Virus record (IMG/VR): IMGVR_UViG_3300045738_000286
Location: 1 to 26,070 of that record
Source: a virus
DNA: 26,070 nt
Strand: one strand, 5' to 3'
The notes under the pieces are model-generated. The model ran no database searches. It saw nothing but the letters and a program-made list of their open reading frames with translations, and was not told the origin of the DNA. Both the position numbers and the translations under genes were made by a program. Positions 9,462-17,723 of the stretch are shown one piece after another. Within the stretch, counting starts at the first letter, position 1; each line of letters opens with the position of its first letter.

Positions 9462-9784
9462 TACTTATTAGACACAAACTCACTTGTTTTTCGCTCTGTT
9501 ATTGAATCTACTCCACCTTTGTTAACCAGTGTTATATGTGGTTTACCTTTTATTTTACGAAGAGTAAGTTCAGAAGATTCTCCCTCTTTGTCATCTTCTT
9601 TTAAATAGGAATCTAATATATTTTTAAATTCATCAGTATCTGGTTTTATATTAGTTAATTCTTTTATAAAAACAATGTTTCCATGCTCAAATTTTAGTAT
9701 TAGTTCGCCAAAAAAATCAGAGTCAAGGTGATTAGTTACAAGTTTTGTAACATTATTTATCTGAGATTCTTTACTTATAGCCAT
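9461..9784 (-). CDS. Small DUF2292-like protein in the neck gene cluster
   Basis: This is a 107-residue protein of unknown function. Residues about 24-46 (FFGELILKFEHGNIVFIKEL) resemble the short strand-turn-strand pattern of the DUF2292 family, where a glycine-containing hairpin with 'GxIxIxFxxGxIVxI' is followed by a charged segment. The remainder is acidic and Lys-rich with no membrane segment. It sits one base from the upstream neck gene and overlaps the next start, so it is co-translated with head-tail joining proteins, but nothing shows it to be a virion protein. The DUF2292 resemblance is by eye only. Confidence 0.6.
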   Translation of the reverse strand: MAISKESQINNVTKLVTNHLDSDFFGELILKFEHGNIVFIKELTNIKPDTDEFKNILDSYLKEDDKEGESSELTLRKIKGKPHITLVNKGGVDSITERKTSEFVSNK

Positions 9785-9785
9785 G

Positions 9786-10247
9786 TTATTTCTCAGTAGT
9801 CATTAAGTCTGTTACAGACTTAACAGTATTCATTCTAACTTCTCGTCTACTGGTAACATATGTAGTTATGAATTCCTTAAAAAAATCAATAATTTGTCTT
9901 AAATTATCCGTATAAGCTCTTTCTACAAATTTAGGTCCTTCCATGTTACCTGACTTATTTATATTACCCGTAACAAATGTAGGATCTTCATGATATCTTA
10001 CTGCATTTTCATAATCTACTTTTATTCTAGAGCTATGTGTATCAATATCTGGTTCTGTAAAACGAATACTGTTTTTAAGTTTATTTTTTTCTTCTTCTGT
10101 TTCTCCACGAACAGTAGGCGCATTTTTTTGAGCATTTTCTGTTATAAAAGCCATAACTTCTTTAGTTGATTTATTCAACGCATCGTTAAACACAAGACCT
10201 AAATCATCTGATTGATTAAGTTTAACAGTACCTAAAGTTATTTTCAT
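9786..10247 (-). CDS. HK97 gp10-like neck / tail completion protein
   Basis: This 153-residue protein fits the HK97 gp10-like family that acts at the head-tail interface. An N-terminal helix (NKSTKEVMAFITENAQKNAP) leads into a conserved pattern: an AP dipeptide before a Lys-rich linker, NSIRF as the 'L+xSI' motif, then strand IKVDYENAVRYHE, a glycine-poor 'ExxT' turn (EDPTF) and GPKFVERAY matching the 'xPFLxxA' signature. A C-terminal helical tail follows. It lies between the putative head-closure gene and the tail terminator region, as expected. Family assignment is inferred from the pattern rather than a search. Confidence 0.65.
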   Translation of the reverse strand: MKITLGTVKLNQSDDLGLVFNDALNKSTKEVMAFITENAQKNAPTVRGETEEEKNKLKNSIRFTEPDIDTHSSRIKVDYENAVRYHEDPTFVTGNINKSGNMEGPKFVERAYTDNLRQIIDFFKEFITTYVTSRREVRMNTVKSVTDLMTTEK

Positions 10248-10249
10248 AA

Positions 10250-10624
10250 TTATTGAGCCACGATAGAGGCACGTTTAGCAACAACTCCCTCTACAGGATG
10301 TTGTATAACGTCAAGAGACATTACTGTACCTTCTTTCAAAAGTTTATTTCCCCAAGCATCTACGCCATTTTTAACTTTCCAATCTATAGCGACTTCTACA
10401 GTCGGTCCAAAAGTAATTATAGCATCATATACAATTACTCGATTATTAGAATCTAATACCCTCTTTTTTCGTAGATCTATAAAACAAGGCACCAATTCAG
10501 TATCAGCACCACCCTTTATTATTTCACCATAAGCGTCATAGTGTAATCCGTCAGTATCACGGACAGAGGGTATGACAGTAATTTTATGTGTTGAGACGTT
10601 ATCTATAGTAGAAGATATACGCAT
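10250..10624 (-). CDS. Probable head-closure / head-tail connector protein
   Basis: This 124-residue beta-rich protein lies between the DnaT-like adaptor and the gp10-like neck protein, the usual place for the head-closure (Hc1 or stopper) protein. Visible features are alternating hydrophobic strands (HKITVIPSVRDTDG, ELVPCFIDLRKKRVLD, VIVYDAIITFGP) and a short turn-rich segment (NGVDAWGNKLLKEG). The family signature is not obvious to me, so the role is taken from gene order. Its ATG at 10624 overlaps the stop of the upstream gene as TAATG. Confidence 0.55.
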   Translation of the reverse strand: MRISSTIDNVSTHKITVIPSVRDTDGLHYDAYGEIIKGGADTELVPCFIDLRKKRVLDSNNRVIVYDAIITFGPTVEVAIDWKVKNGVDAWGNKLLKEGTVMSLDVIQHPVEGVVAKRASIVAQ

Positions 10625-11214
10625 TATTCAAACTCAATACTTTGTTCATCTCCACGAGAAATACGTATAGTTCCTTTATAATGATATAACTGCTCCCACG
10701 CGTCTGGGACAAGTACTTGAGATTTACTATATGAATATGATTCTGAAATACCAGCTACACTTCTAGACCAAGACAAAACACCTGATCTTTGTAGATCTTT
10801 GTGTCTCTGATCTAAACCACCTGCTTCACGTTGTTGTAAAAGATGATAAGCCTGTAATGTACAGGCTTTCTCTATTCTTTTTTTCATTCGTTTTTGAAAA
10901 TAGTCGTGTTCTAAAAGAGTAGTGAACACAGAAGAACTAGTAGCTGCCGTACCGAGAATACCTATAGGATGATCAACTCCGGGTGGAGTTCTAGGAAAGA
11001 GTAGACTTTGATTCCAATAAAATTTAGCTCCAGCCCATTTTAAACTATCTATCTGATTCGATGCCATGAGTAACGACCGTTCTCTCATTTCAGTGGAAGA
11101 ATTATCCCACGCATCAGTATTAAAGGTTAATTCATAAATTATAGTAGTAGCATCACTAACACTTACATATGCATTATCTGCGTCACCACCATAGACTACT
11201 GTAAGTGTTGGCAT
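10624..11214 (-). CDS. DnaT-like head-tail adaptor protein
   Basis: This 196-residue protein fits the 'DnaT-like ssDNA-binding' annotation used for phage head-tail adaptors of the gp6/Ad1 type that bind beneath the portal. The pattern is an N-terminal strand with a YVSVSDATTII segment, a helical region with MRERSLLMASNQIDSLKWAG (the 'L+xAxxxLDxxxWxG' motif), then SLLFPRTPPG (the 'LxWPRtg' motif) and a long helix rich in Lys/Arg (DYFQKRMKKRIEKACTLQAY). It lies two genes after the major capsid gene. The 'ssDNA-binding' label is historical; a structural role is inferred from position. Confidence 0.7.
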   Translation of the reverse strand: MPTLTVVYGGDADNAYVSVSDATTIIYELTFNTDAWDNSSTEMRERSLLMASNQIDSLKWAGAKFYWNQSLLFPRTPPGVDHPIGILGTAATSSSVFTTLLEHDYFQKRMKKRIEKACTLQAYHLLQQREAGGLDQRHKDLQRSGVLSWSRSVAGISESYSYSKSQVLVPDAWEQLYHYKGTIRISRGDEQSIEFE

Positions 11215-11220
11215 TTAACC

Positions 11221-11499
11221 TTACGTTTCCCTTTCAAGTTTTTCTATAACACCCTCTAATGTTTCTCGCCAATAACTTAAATTAAAATGTTCTACATTTT
11301 TAAATTCAAACTTCCAAGAATTCCAGGTGTCACACAACTCCTTTAGTTCTGGTAGAACCGTAGTTATGCTTTCCCTCAAATCTTTTATAGTTTTATCATC
11401 AATAGCCTGTGCAAGAGTTTCCTCCTGCACAGGCTTTTTTAATGATTTAACATTAGTAACTTTCTTAGCTTTTTTTAAAGCTTCTAACTTAGAACTCAT
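11221..11499 (-). CDS. Small charged helical protein after the capsid gene
   Basis: I do not recognise this 92-residue protein. It has a Lys-rich N-terminus (KLEALKKAKKVTNVKSLKKP), then an acidic, probably helical half (ELKELCDTWNSWKFEFKNVE, LEGVIEKLERE). It is intracellular with no signal or membrane segment. Translation should be strong: AGGAGG lies 6 bases before the ATG at 11499. Its place between major capsid and adaptor genes suggests a head-assembly accessory or head-tail joining role, but that is inference. The gene carries a perfect antisense terminator-like hairpin in codons about 21-32. Confidence 0.65.
   Translation of the reverse strand: MSSKLEALKKAKKVTNVKSLKKPVQEETLAQAIDDKTIKDLRESITTVLPELKELCDTWNSWKFEFKNVEHFNLSYWRETLEGVIEKLERET
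11404..11440 (+). terminator. Plus-strand intrinsic terminator inside a minus-strand gene
   Basis: AGCCTGTGCA (11404-11413) and TGCACAGGCT (11426-11435) form a perfect 10-bp stem with a 12-base loop, followed on the plus strand by a run of six T (11435-11440). This is a textbook rho-independent terminator, but it points against the only genes present. On the minus strand it has no T tract. It could stop antisense or convergent transcription into the capsid genes, or be fortuitous in the coding sequence for KKPVQEETLAQA. Confidence 0.55.
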
Positions 11500-11539
11500 A
11501 ATATTCCTCCTAATATACTTAGTAAGGTTGTTATTACCT

Positions 11540-12748
11540 TTAGGCAGCCTTAGTGAATCTAGCCATTCCTTCTTCGTTCCTAAGCTCTACAGTGTATTCA
11601 CCGAGAACCATACCCTTAGACGAGTCACCAGTCTTAGCAACAGGCTGGAACTGGAAAGAACGTCCTGACAGAGGAACCACTTTAATGCGATTCTTAGCAA
11701 GAATTAGACCTTCATCAGCAGGCATCCAACGACTAAGCACAACAGCCAAAGAACCATATGTGCTTTCGTACGTGGTAACCACATCACGATAGGCGTTTTC
11801 TTCATTGACAACACGAATCCTGGAACTGTTAAGGCGATCAATTGCCTCCTTAACTTCAGCACCACAAACGATTACATCCAGATCTGTGCCACCATTATCC
11901 CAGGCTGTCTTAATAACAGTATTAAGATTCACTCCGGACGAGTTATCCATAACAACGCTTGTTGGCTTATTCGTATCAATCATACTACGTATGCCCTGCA
12001 TAGTTCTAGAAGCAGTTGCAGCACCTGCACTTCCTGCTACAGCATTACCAGAAGCACCAGTAGCGGCACCACGACCACGTATTACCATCTTTTCTAGATC
12101 ACGTAGAGCTTCACGAGTACGCATCTGAACCTGATAATCAAGCTCGTCAACTATACCGCCAAGGTTACGTACAGAACGCATCGTTCCAGACACGATAACA
12201 TCCTTCTTGAAAATCTGGCACGTATTAGTCTTACGCACACGCGTCTTACTGATATCTTCACGAACATCCGCACCTTCTGTAGTGGACTCGCCAAGTACAG
12301 TTAGTGTTGACGATGCGGCAATAGCAGCAGCTGTTGATCCACCAACAGCACGTTCGATAGTAACAGCAGTGTCACTCGCACGAGCGACAACTTGAATTAC
12401 TTCACCAGTAGCTGTTTCAAGCAATGTACCAAGCATTAAGCTATTAGCACCACTTAGTACGACGAGACCCGTAGCTGACCCATCCAGAGCCGCAGCACTA
12501 ACTGTTAATTCGTTTATATTAAGACTATCTTCAAGCCATTCATGAAGAATACTTTGAGCTGGGAACTCTGCATCTCCAATGAGTGTCAATAACGGAGTTT
12601 CATAAGGAGAAATCATTGAAACAATAGGACTTACATCCTCTGCAATGGTATCATCCGTAGTACCGATCTTACCGGTTATTCCTTGATCGTAGACAGCACG
12701 TCCTGTGAACGTGCTACCACCGAGTTGCGTGTTTAGTACACCTGCCAT
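11540..12748 (-). CDS. Major capsid protein, SU10/DUF5309-like
   Basis: This 402-residue protein forms the icosahedral shell. It resembles the SU10-type (DUF5309) major capsid family: near residues 40-80 it has VSPIVSMISPYETPLLTLIG followed by a HEWLEDSLN segment, then a beta-rich insertion (about 80-155), EDISKTRVRKTNTCQIFKKD, and a helix with a VQMRTREALRDLEKMVIRG pattern. The C-terminal half has LDVIVCGAEVKEAIDRLNSS and strands ending RNEEGMARFTKAA. HK97-fold phage capsids share such a layout. It directly follows the scaffold gene; the start ATG has GTGAGG a few bases upstream, and a hairpin lies in the intergenic gap. No separate prohead protease gene is visible between portal and capsid. 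Confidence 0.85.
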   Translation of the reverse strand: MAGVLNTQLGGSTFTGRAVYDQGITGKIGTTDDTIAEDVSPIVSMISPYETPLLTLIGDAEFPAQSILHEWLEDSLNINELTVSAAALDGSATGLVVLSGANSLMLGTLLETATGEVIQVVARASDTAVTIERAVGGSTAAAIAASSTLTVLGESTTEGADVREDISKTRVRKTNTCQIFKKDVIVSGTMRSVRNLGGIVDELDYQVQMRTREALRDLEKMVIRGRGAATGASGNAVAGSAGAATASRTMQGIRSMIDTNKPTSVVMDNSSGVNLNTVIKTAWDNGGTDLDVIVCGAEVKEAIDRLNSSRIRVVNEENAYRDVVTTYESTYGSLAVVLSRWMPADEGLILAKNRIKVVPLSGRSFQFQPVAKTGDSSKGMVLGEYTVELRNEEGMARFTKAA

Positions 12749-12776
12749 TTTTCTTACCTCACTTAGTAAATATTTT

Positions 12777-12814
12777 TAGTAGTTTAGATAGTGACAGCGT
12801 AGCATAAACTACTA
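12777..12814. repeat. 10-bp inverted repeat between scaffold and capsid genes
   Basis: TAGTAGTTTA (12777-12786) and TAAACTACTA (12805-12814) are perfect reverse complements around an 18-base loop. On the minus strand the 5' arm begins with the scaffold stop codon (TAG, 12814-12812) and the 3' arm ends about 28 bases before the capsid start. There is no T tract on the minus strand, so it is better read as an mRNA structure (processing, 3'-end stability or partial attenuation) than as an intrinsic terminator. Confidence 0.5.
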
Positions 12815-13801
12815 ATTACCACTACCGTCTTTTGATTTTCGTAAATCTGTTAATTTTCTATTAGCAGACATGTATGCTGAAACAGCGCGTGTTTCACCTT
12901 TACTCATCTGTGCTCGATCATAAAGTTCTTTTACTAAAGATTCTTGCTGATTTATATCAGCATCAACAGATTCAGAAGAGGTAGTTTGTTCTTGTGCACC
13001 AGAACCTCCTTGAGAGGAAGCACTTCTTACAAGAACTGGCGGAATATATTTATTTACCGCATCTTCTAGCGGTATATATTCATGTGTCTCGGTAGCTCCT
13101 TTAGGAACAAACATCCAACCAACACCGTCTACATATTTAGACTCAGGAGTAAAATATCTAATTCCTGCCGTCAAATCCGCACAATTAGAACGTGTAAGCG
13201 CGTCGGTCAAAAGATTATCTCTTTGCGTGGTACGCATAGTATCTTCTGCTTTTAAACGAATAGATCGTTCTTCCTGAAGTGTATCTAACGCTTGTTGTAA
13301 TTGTTTTTGATTTTCACTAAGTTGATCTTTAACGTCTGACATTTGATTTTCATGGCCAACGCGTACGCCTTGTACAGTACGCCAAAGTTCACCATTTACA
13401 CCTTTTGGAGGAGTCATCATTTTCACATATTCATCGTAACCTTCTGGTGTAGATGAATAGCGATCTCCATCTGGAGAAATAAGTTCACCTTCTGGTGATA
13501 GCTCAACACCGGCATCTTTAGCAGCATCAGATAGCATGTTTTTTAAAGAAGACATATCTTCTTGCATAGATCCTAGTTGCGTTTTTAAGTCTGTATTTTC
13601 AGATTGTAAAGATCTTCTGTGACTTGCGAGAATTCTATTAAGATCTTCTTGCGTAAAATTTGGATCTGGCTGAGTAGTTTGAGCTACTGAGCTAGCATCT
13701 GTTGTGGTTTCCTGTTGCGTATCTGCGTCAGACACACCGGTCCTAGCATTCTCTATATCCTGTGCAACACTTCTATCTTCATTTGTTTGAACGTCAGCCA
13801 T
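12812..13801 (-). CDS. Capsid scaffolding protein
   Basis: This 329-residue acidic, Gln/Ser-rich protein lies between portal and major capsid genes, the scaffold position. The N-terminal 45 residues are disordered-looking. Residues about 48-90 and 150-200 are strongly coiled-coil (LNRILASHRRSLQSENTDLK; DQLSENQKQLQQALDTLQEE). The middle part (SPDGDRYSSTPEGYDEYVKM) and the C-terminal Ser/Gln-rich and basic segment ending RKLTDLRKSKDGSGN fit scaffolds that contact coat protein through a charged C-terminus. The role is inferred from these features and position; family membership was not searched. Confidence 0.75.
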   Translation of the reverse strand: MADVQTNEDRSVAQDIENARTGVSDADTQQETTTDASSVAQTTQPDPNFTQEDLNRILASHRRSLQSENTDLKTQLGSMQEDMSSLKNMLSDAAKDAGVELSPEGELISPDGDRYSSTPEGYDEYVKMMTPPKGVNGELWRTVQGVRVGHENQMSDVKDQLSENQKQLQQALDTLQEERSIRLKAEDTMRTTQRDNLLTDALTRSNCADLTAGIRYFTPESKYVDGVGWMFVPKGATETHEYIPLEDAVNKYIPPVLVRSASSQGGSGAQEQTTSSESVDADINQQESLVKELYDRAQMSKGETRAVSAYMSANRKLTDLRKSKDGSGN

Positions 13802-13804
13802 TTT

Positions 13805-15520
13805 TTATACCTCTTGTTTTACGGGTGGAGTACCCTGTTGTTTACCTGCTGTTCCTTTATTAACCGGTTCTTGTTCATTTACATTCTGATCCTGATTATA
13901 TTGTTCTTGTTGAGCCAACATACCAGATTCTTCTATTTCTTTAAAAATCTGTTCCGTAATGTCAGAAGATACATTATGTAGAATCTTCTTAACTACACGT
14001 TTTTCCATTTCTTGATGAAATGTAGTAGATCGTACAGCATCTTTAGACGTCATAGCTAAAGTCAACTCTGAATCGAAAGACTCGACACTAAAAGTGTCAG
14101 GATAATCAACAATACCGTCCCAGGTCTTTCCAAGCCACTTAAACCACAATCTGTGTACTTCATTTTCTGCACGTTCTATTTCGTCTGCTTTTTCTGCGAT
14201 TGTTCTATTAGTTTCGTTAAATTCATAAGCATGAGAGACGCCACTACGTTGTGCGTTAAGATCTAATCCAAGACCGCCACCGAGTTTTGCTAGACGAAAT
14301 ATTTCGTCCCGCATTCTATCTATCTGTGTTTGGATAAAAGCTCCGGGGTCGGTTGCTGGTGCTAAAAAGAAAGGAGGAGTAGTTCCATCCCACTCTAAAG
14401 CATTATTAGATCCTATGACGATCTCTTCCTTATCTGACCCCGCACTTCGTTGAATACATAGTATATTTAAACATTTCTGATATATTTCTTCGTCTATTAA
14501 ACTTGACCAATTTAGTATAGCAACATTAATATCCGAAATATCAGAGATCAATGATGATCCATAAAAAGGAAACTTTGTAAGACGCGAATTATATAGTGGA
14601 ACTATAGGTACTTCCCCTAGAGGGTGGGTACCTTGTCCTATTAAAAACGCGCCTTCCTTAGTAACCTTGTGATGGAACCAACCATCACGAGTCCATGTTT
14701 TAAAGTATACTTCTTTTTCACCGTCAAGTAAATGCTCAATACCTGCATTAGCAGTACCTGAAATATAAGTCGTATTTTTTAAAATACTTCTCTTTTCGTC
14801 TGCTTTTTTAGCTTCGAAAGGATCAGAGGTATCAGGGGGAGATTCCTTTATACGCGCCCATATAAGTTTTCCACGATCATCAAGAGAAAAATTAGTTATA
14901 GAGTCAGGATATAAAAGAACCGCATAAGGAGTTACTTCATTATCTAAACGATCTTTTTCTGTAATAATATTCTGTTTTGTTTTTGGCATATCAACTAATA
15001 TATAGGCATGACCATAAACAAGTGAATATTTAGTAGCATTAGACATAAAACGACTAATACCATCACCTTTTCTATTTATATCTTCTAACCAAGACTCCCA
15101 CTCATTTTGTGGGCTAATAGTATTTTCATTACTTGTTTTAGTTACAAAACTAGGTAAGGTTTCACTATTCGCTGCAGAAACACTTATAGAATTTCTATTT
15201 TCTTTTCTTACAGCAGGTTTTGAGAAAATATAATGTGTATAAAGATCTACTATAGGTTCACAATAATTTAGATAATAAGCTCTTTTTACTCTTTGTTGTA
15301 AAGAGGACTTACTTTCACGAAGATGTCGTTTAATGTGTTTAGCCATAGATATACCTTGATAACAATCATGGTATTTTGACCAAAATCCTACATTATTTAT
15401 ATATTGTGGATGTTTAGCTAAAAGAATTTTAGCTAAATCTGTAGGAGTCTTTTGAGACTCTTTCTTAGGCTCAGATTTATCTTTAGAGTCTATAGATTTT
15501 ATTTGTGCTTTTACAGCCAT
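13805..15520 (-). CDS. Portal protein
   Basis: This 571-residue protein forms the dodecameric ring at the packaging vertex. It follows the terminase region and precedes the scaffold. Characteristic features are the N-terminal helix with KRAYYLNYCEPIVDLYTHYI followed by FSKP, the clip/wing region (ISRFMSNATKYSLVYGHAYI, LVDMPKTKQ), VLLYPDSITNFSLDDRGKLI, and the later EVPIVPLYNSRLTKFPFYGS segment leading into the long helix (ISDINVAILNWSSLIDEEIY). GGGLGLDLNAQRSGVSHAYE and a following acidic helix match the tunnel-loop and stem region. The C-terminus is Gln-rich and probably disordered. Length is normal for siphovirus portals of the Phage_prot_Gp6-like or DUF4055-like kind. Confidence 0.85.
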   Translation of the reverse strand: MAVKAQIKSIDSKDKSEPKKESQKTPTDLAKILLAKHPQYINNVGFWSKYHDCYQGISMAKHIKRHLRESKSSLQQRVKRAYYLNYCEPIVDLYTHYIFSKPAVRKENRNSISVSAANSETLPSFVTKTSNENTISPQNEWESWLEDINRKGDGISRFMSNATKYSLVYGHAYILVDMPKTKQNIITEKDRLDNEVTPYAVLLYPDSITNFSLDDRGKLIWARIKESPPDTSDPFEAKKADEKRSILKNTTYISGTANAGIEHLLDGEKEVYFKTWTRDGWFHHKVTKEGAFLIGQGTHPLGEVPIVPLYNSRLTKFPFYGSSLISDISDINVAILNWSSLIDEEIYQKCLNILCIQRSAGSDKEEIVIGSNNALEWDGTTPPFFLAPATDPGAFIQTQIDRMRDEIFRLAKLGGGLGLDLNAQRSGVSHAYEFNETNRTIAEKADEIERAENEVHRLWFKWLGKTWDGIVDYPDTFSVESFDSELTLAMTSKDAVRSTTFHQEMEKRVVKKILHNVSSDITEQIFKEIEESGMLAQQEQYNQDQNVNEQEPVNKGTAGKQQGTPPVKQEV

Positions 15521-15527
15521 TTATACT

Positions 15528-15854
15528 TTAAGCTACGTCAGGAAAAGTTAGAACATCTATATACAATATGCCATCTGCTGAATTTCGTATTGCAGCTATA
15601 GAAGTACTGGAACCTGTATAAAATACTTCAACGGTGTTCGCGGTCAAATAAGTATTTGATGTTGCAGCAGACGTTGATCCATAAGTTCCAAAATTAATAT
15701 GGCAATTTTGAGTTGCAACAACTCTAACAAACGTATTTGCCGCTAAAATAGATGAAATTTCAGCAGTAGTAGATGATAAAGAAATAGACGTTGTTGAACT
15801 TATTTCACCGCCAAGAAAGCCAGTGTTTTGTGCTATATGATAGATTGTATCCAT
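15528..15854 (-). CDS. Small beta-rich virion protein between terminase and portal
   Basis: This 108-residue Ser/Thr-rich protein has an all-beta pattern: SISLSSTTAEIS, ANTFVRVVATQNCHINFG, TYLTANTVEVFYTGSSTSIA and ILYIDVLTF. Small proteins of this shape (strand, 'VRVVATxxCHI', a short ATS loop, then 'I+NSxDGxLYI') recur in tailed phages near portal genes and are often suspected to decorate the head. No enzymatic motif is visible. Its ATG at 15854 overlaps the zinc-ribbon gene's stop as TAATG, and only 7 bases separate it from the portal gene. Function is inferred. Confidence 0.65.
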   Translation of the reverse strand: MDTIYHIAQNTGFLGGEISSTTSISLSSTTAEISSILAANTFVRVVATQNCHINFGTYGSTSAATSNTYLTANTVEVFYTGSSTSIAAIRNSADGILYIDVLTFPDVA

Positions 15855-16186
15855 TAATAAATTATCCTTCCGAATTTTGAACTATTATTACAAAATTTAC
15901 TAGTACAGCTTATAGATCCTATTATCCGCCAACCAGACTTTAATTTCTGTACATTTGTTGATAAATACATTTTATTTCCACAGGAATTACACGTAGTTTT
16001 TGAGATAGTAGAAAGTAGTTCAGTATACTCTTTTTGACGTTTAGTGTCTATTTCTTGTTCTTTTGTTACAGGTTTTCCAGTAGCATACCACGTACAAAAC
16101 TTAGAAATAGAATCAATAAGCACACCAGCGCATTTAGACACACGGTCATCAAATCGCTTTTTTTCATGCTTTTCAGTAGAGTCCAC
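15854..16186 (-). CDS. Zinc-ribbon protein overlapping the terminase gene
   Basis: This 110-residue protein has a basic, Lys/Glu-rich helical N-terminal half and a C-terminal zinc ribbon: C66-N-S-C69-G and C94-T-S-K-F-C99, spaced by about 24 residues of strand-forming sequence, ending in a basic KFGRIIY tail. Such CxxC/CxxxxC ribbons bind zinc and often nucleic acid. The gene starts inside the last 14 bases of TerL, so the two are translationally coupled, which suggests a role in packaging or in regulating TerL. I do not recognise a named family. Confidence 0.65.
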   Translation of the reverse strand: MDSTEKHEKKRFDDRVSKCAGVLIDSISKFCTWYATGKPVTKEQEIDTKRQKEYTELLSTISKTTCNSCGNKMYLSTNVQKLKSGWRIIGSISCTSKFCNNSSKFGRIIY

Positions 16187-17723
16187 GAATATTTGAACTC
16201 TTTAAGCGACCTTCAAGTGTATAAAAGCTATACAACATGTATCTTAATGCATCAACAGCATGATCATCTCTTTTAATTATTACGTCCTTATTTGGAGTAC
16301 CATCTTTTTCAGTTTTATAACAGTACAAGGCGCTTAATTCTTTGATTAGTCGCTCACACCAGTTAAATATTCTAAGTTTAGGATTACCTGCTTGTCCACG
16401 GCGTTGAAACATTGCTTTAAGCTTATTTATTCCTGCGTAAACGTCGTTATTTGCCGGGCGTGAAGGTACACCATATTTCTTCATTTCTAGTATAGCTTGC
16501 CTACCACTAGGATCCGAATAGATAACTTCTTTTGAACTGAATAAAGGACTCCTCTTTATTACCTCCGCATGATCTTCTAAACTTCTATCAACAGTAGTAA
16601 AGTACTCATAAAAAATATACCACGTATCGTCCTGTGGGTCCAAGGCTCCTTTAATATATGCAAAATTACTACCATAATCTATAGCAGAAGCTATTTGCCA
16701 ATGATCAGGTATGTGAAAGGGTTTAACCATCCAAGGGTCTTCTTCCTTAAAGTAATCTCCATAAACTAAAATAGCACCAGATGGTCTAAGATTTCTCCAT
16801 TGAGTATCCCAAGTATCCTTGTCAAGCAACCGAACCTTTTTTATAAAATCTTCAACCTTATACCAGCCACTACATTTATGTGCGACACCGCCACACAACA
16901 TAATTTCTTTACCCTCTTTATCAGTCATACTATACGCAGGACAATCACCATATATTGGATCATTAAAACACAACCTATCACAGTGTTCTAATACTTCAAA
17001 AATACACCAAGAATAAACTTTTATTTCTTTCTCCTCTGCCATATCTAGAAGTTTCTGCATGGTACCTTTCTGCCATTTACGAGTAGAGGTTAAAGTATCT
17101 TGTGCTTTATAACCTTTACGCTCAATAGACATCTGCAAGCCTTCTTGTAAGACTTCCCAAGCCATTAGCTCAATTTCATCTACGCGTGTTTTATTTGGAT
17201 GTGGACTATTGAATCCATGATATGTTCCCGCAATAACTCGACAAAGACTACCATTAGCAAATCTGGTTTCTGATCTTATACTACTAACCACTTCTTGTGT
17301 GAAAAGTGGCTCATTAAATAGCATATCTGTTATGTACTTATATGCCCTATCTGCTTGCTCTGTAATTGCACCGGCAGATGCGATCTCTACTCCAGGTTTA
17401 AAAAAAGCATCCATGACATTAAGAATTGCTACGTTACTAGTTTTACCACCACCACGATTAGCGAAACCAATACTAGTAGCAACTTTTTCAAAAAACTGTT
17501 CGGACACAAATTCGAGAGGTGCACAGTGTTCTGTACATATATTTTCAGTAGCTAAAATATATGGAGTATATTCCTCAACAAAAAACTTAAGTTCTGCCTC
17601 ATTTTCAATGCCTTTCTCCCTAAAATGATGGTACATCATTACACGAAGAGATTCCCTATCAGGTTTCTCTATTACAGGACCCTTGTAATAATCAGGTGCT
17701 TTTATTGTTAGATCTTCACTCAT
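16173..17723 (-). CDS. terL: Terminase large subunit (TerL)
   Basis: This is the packaging motor: an N-terminal ATPase and C-terminal RNase H-like nuclease, 516 residues, which is normal. Walker A is ANRGGGKTS (residues 88-96); Walker B is RVDEIE (180-185) with catalytic Glu183; the coupling motif is LTSTRKW (211-217). The nuclease acidic residues are likely Asp349 (AIDYGSN), Asp404 (YSDPSG) and Asp488/Asp491 (RDDHAVDAL). Between the domains is a cysteine cluster at residues 240, 248, 252, 261, 277 and 284, suggesting a zinc-binding insertion of a kind seen in some phage TerLs. The ATG at 17723 overlaps the upstream stop as ATGA. No recognisable small terminase subunit lies upstream in the window. 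Confidence 0.95.
   Translation of the reverse strand: MSEDLTIKAPDYYKGPVIEKPDRESLRVMMYHHFREKGIENEAELKFFVEEYTPYILATENICTEHCAPLEFVSEQFFEKVATSIGFANRGGGKTSNVAILNVMDAFFKPGVEIASAGAITEQADRAYKYITDMLFNEPLFTQEVVSSIRSETRFANGSLCRVIAGTYHGFNSPHPNKTRVDEIELMAWEVLQEGLQMSIERKGYKAQDTLTSTRKWQKGTMQKLLDMAEEKEIKVYSWCIFEVLEHCDRLCFNDPIYGDCPAYSMTDKEGKEIMLCGGVAHKCSGWYKVEDFIKKVRLLDKDTWDTQWRNLRPSGAILVYGDYFKEEDPWMVKPFHIPDHWQIASAIDYGSNFAYIKGALDPQDDTWYIFYEYFTTVDRSLEDHAEVIKRSPLFSSKEVIYSDPSGRQAILEMKKYGVPSRPANNDVYAGINKLKAMFQRRGQAGNPKLRIFNWCERLIKELSALYCYKTEKDGTPNKDVIIKRDDHAVDALRYMLYSFYTLEGRLKSSNIRGLY

Noticed and set aside
14091-14107. GACACT-AAA-AGTGTC small hairpin in the portal gene
   Set aside because: A 6-bp stem in coding sequence without context; expected by chance in a window of this size.
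15413-15437. An 11-bp inverted repeat (TTTAGCTAAAA / TTTTAGCTAAA)
   Set aside because: It encodes LAKILLAK in the portal N-terminus; TTAGCTAA is itself palindromic, so a repeated Leu-Ala-Lys gives the stem by chance, and no T tract follows.
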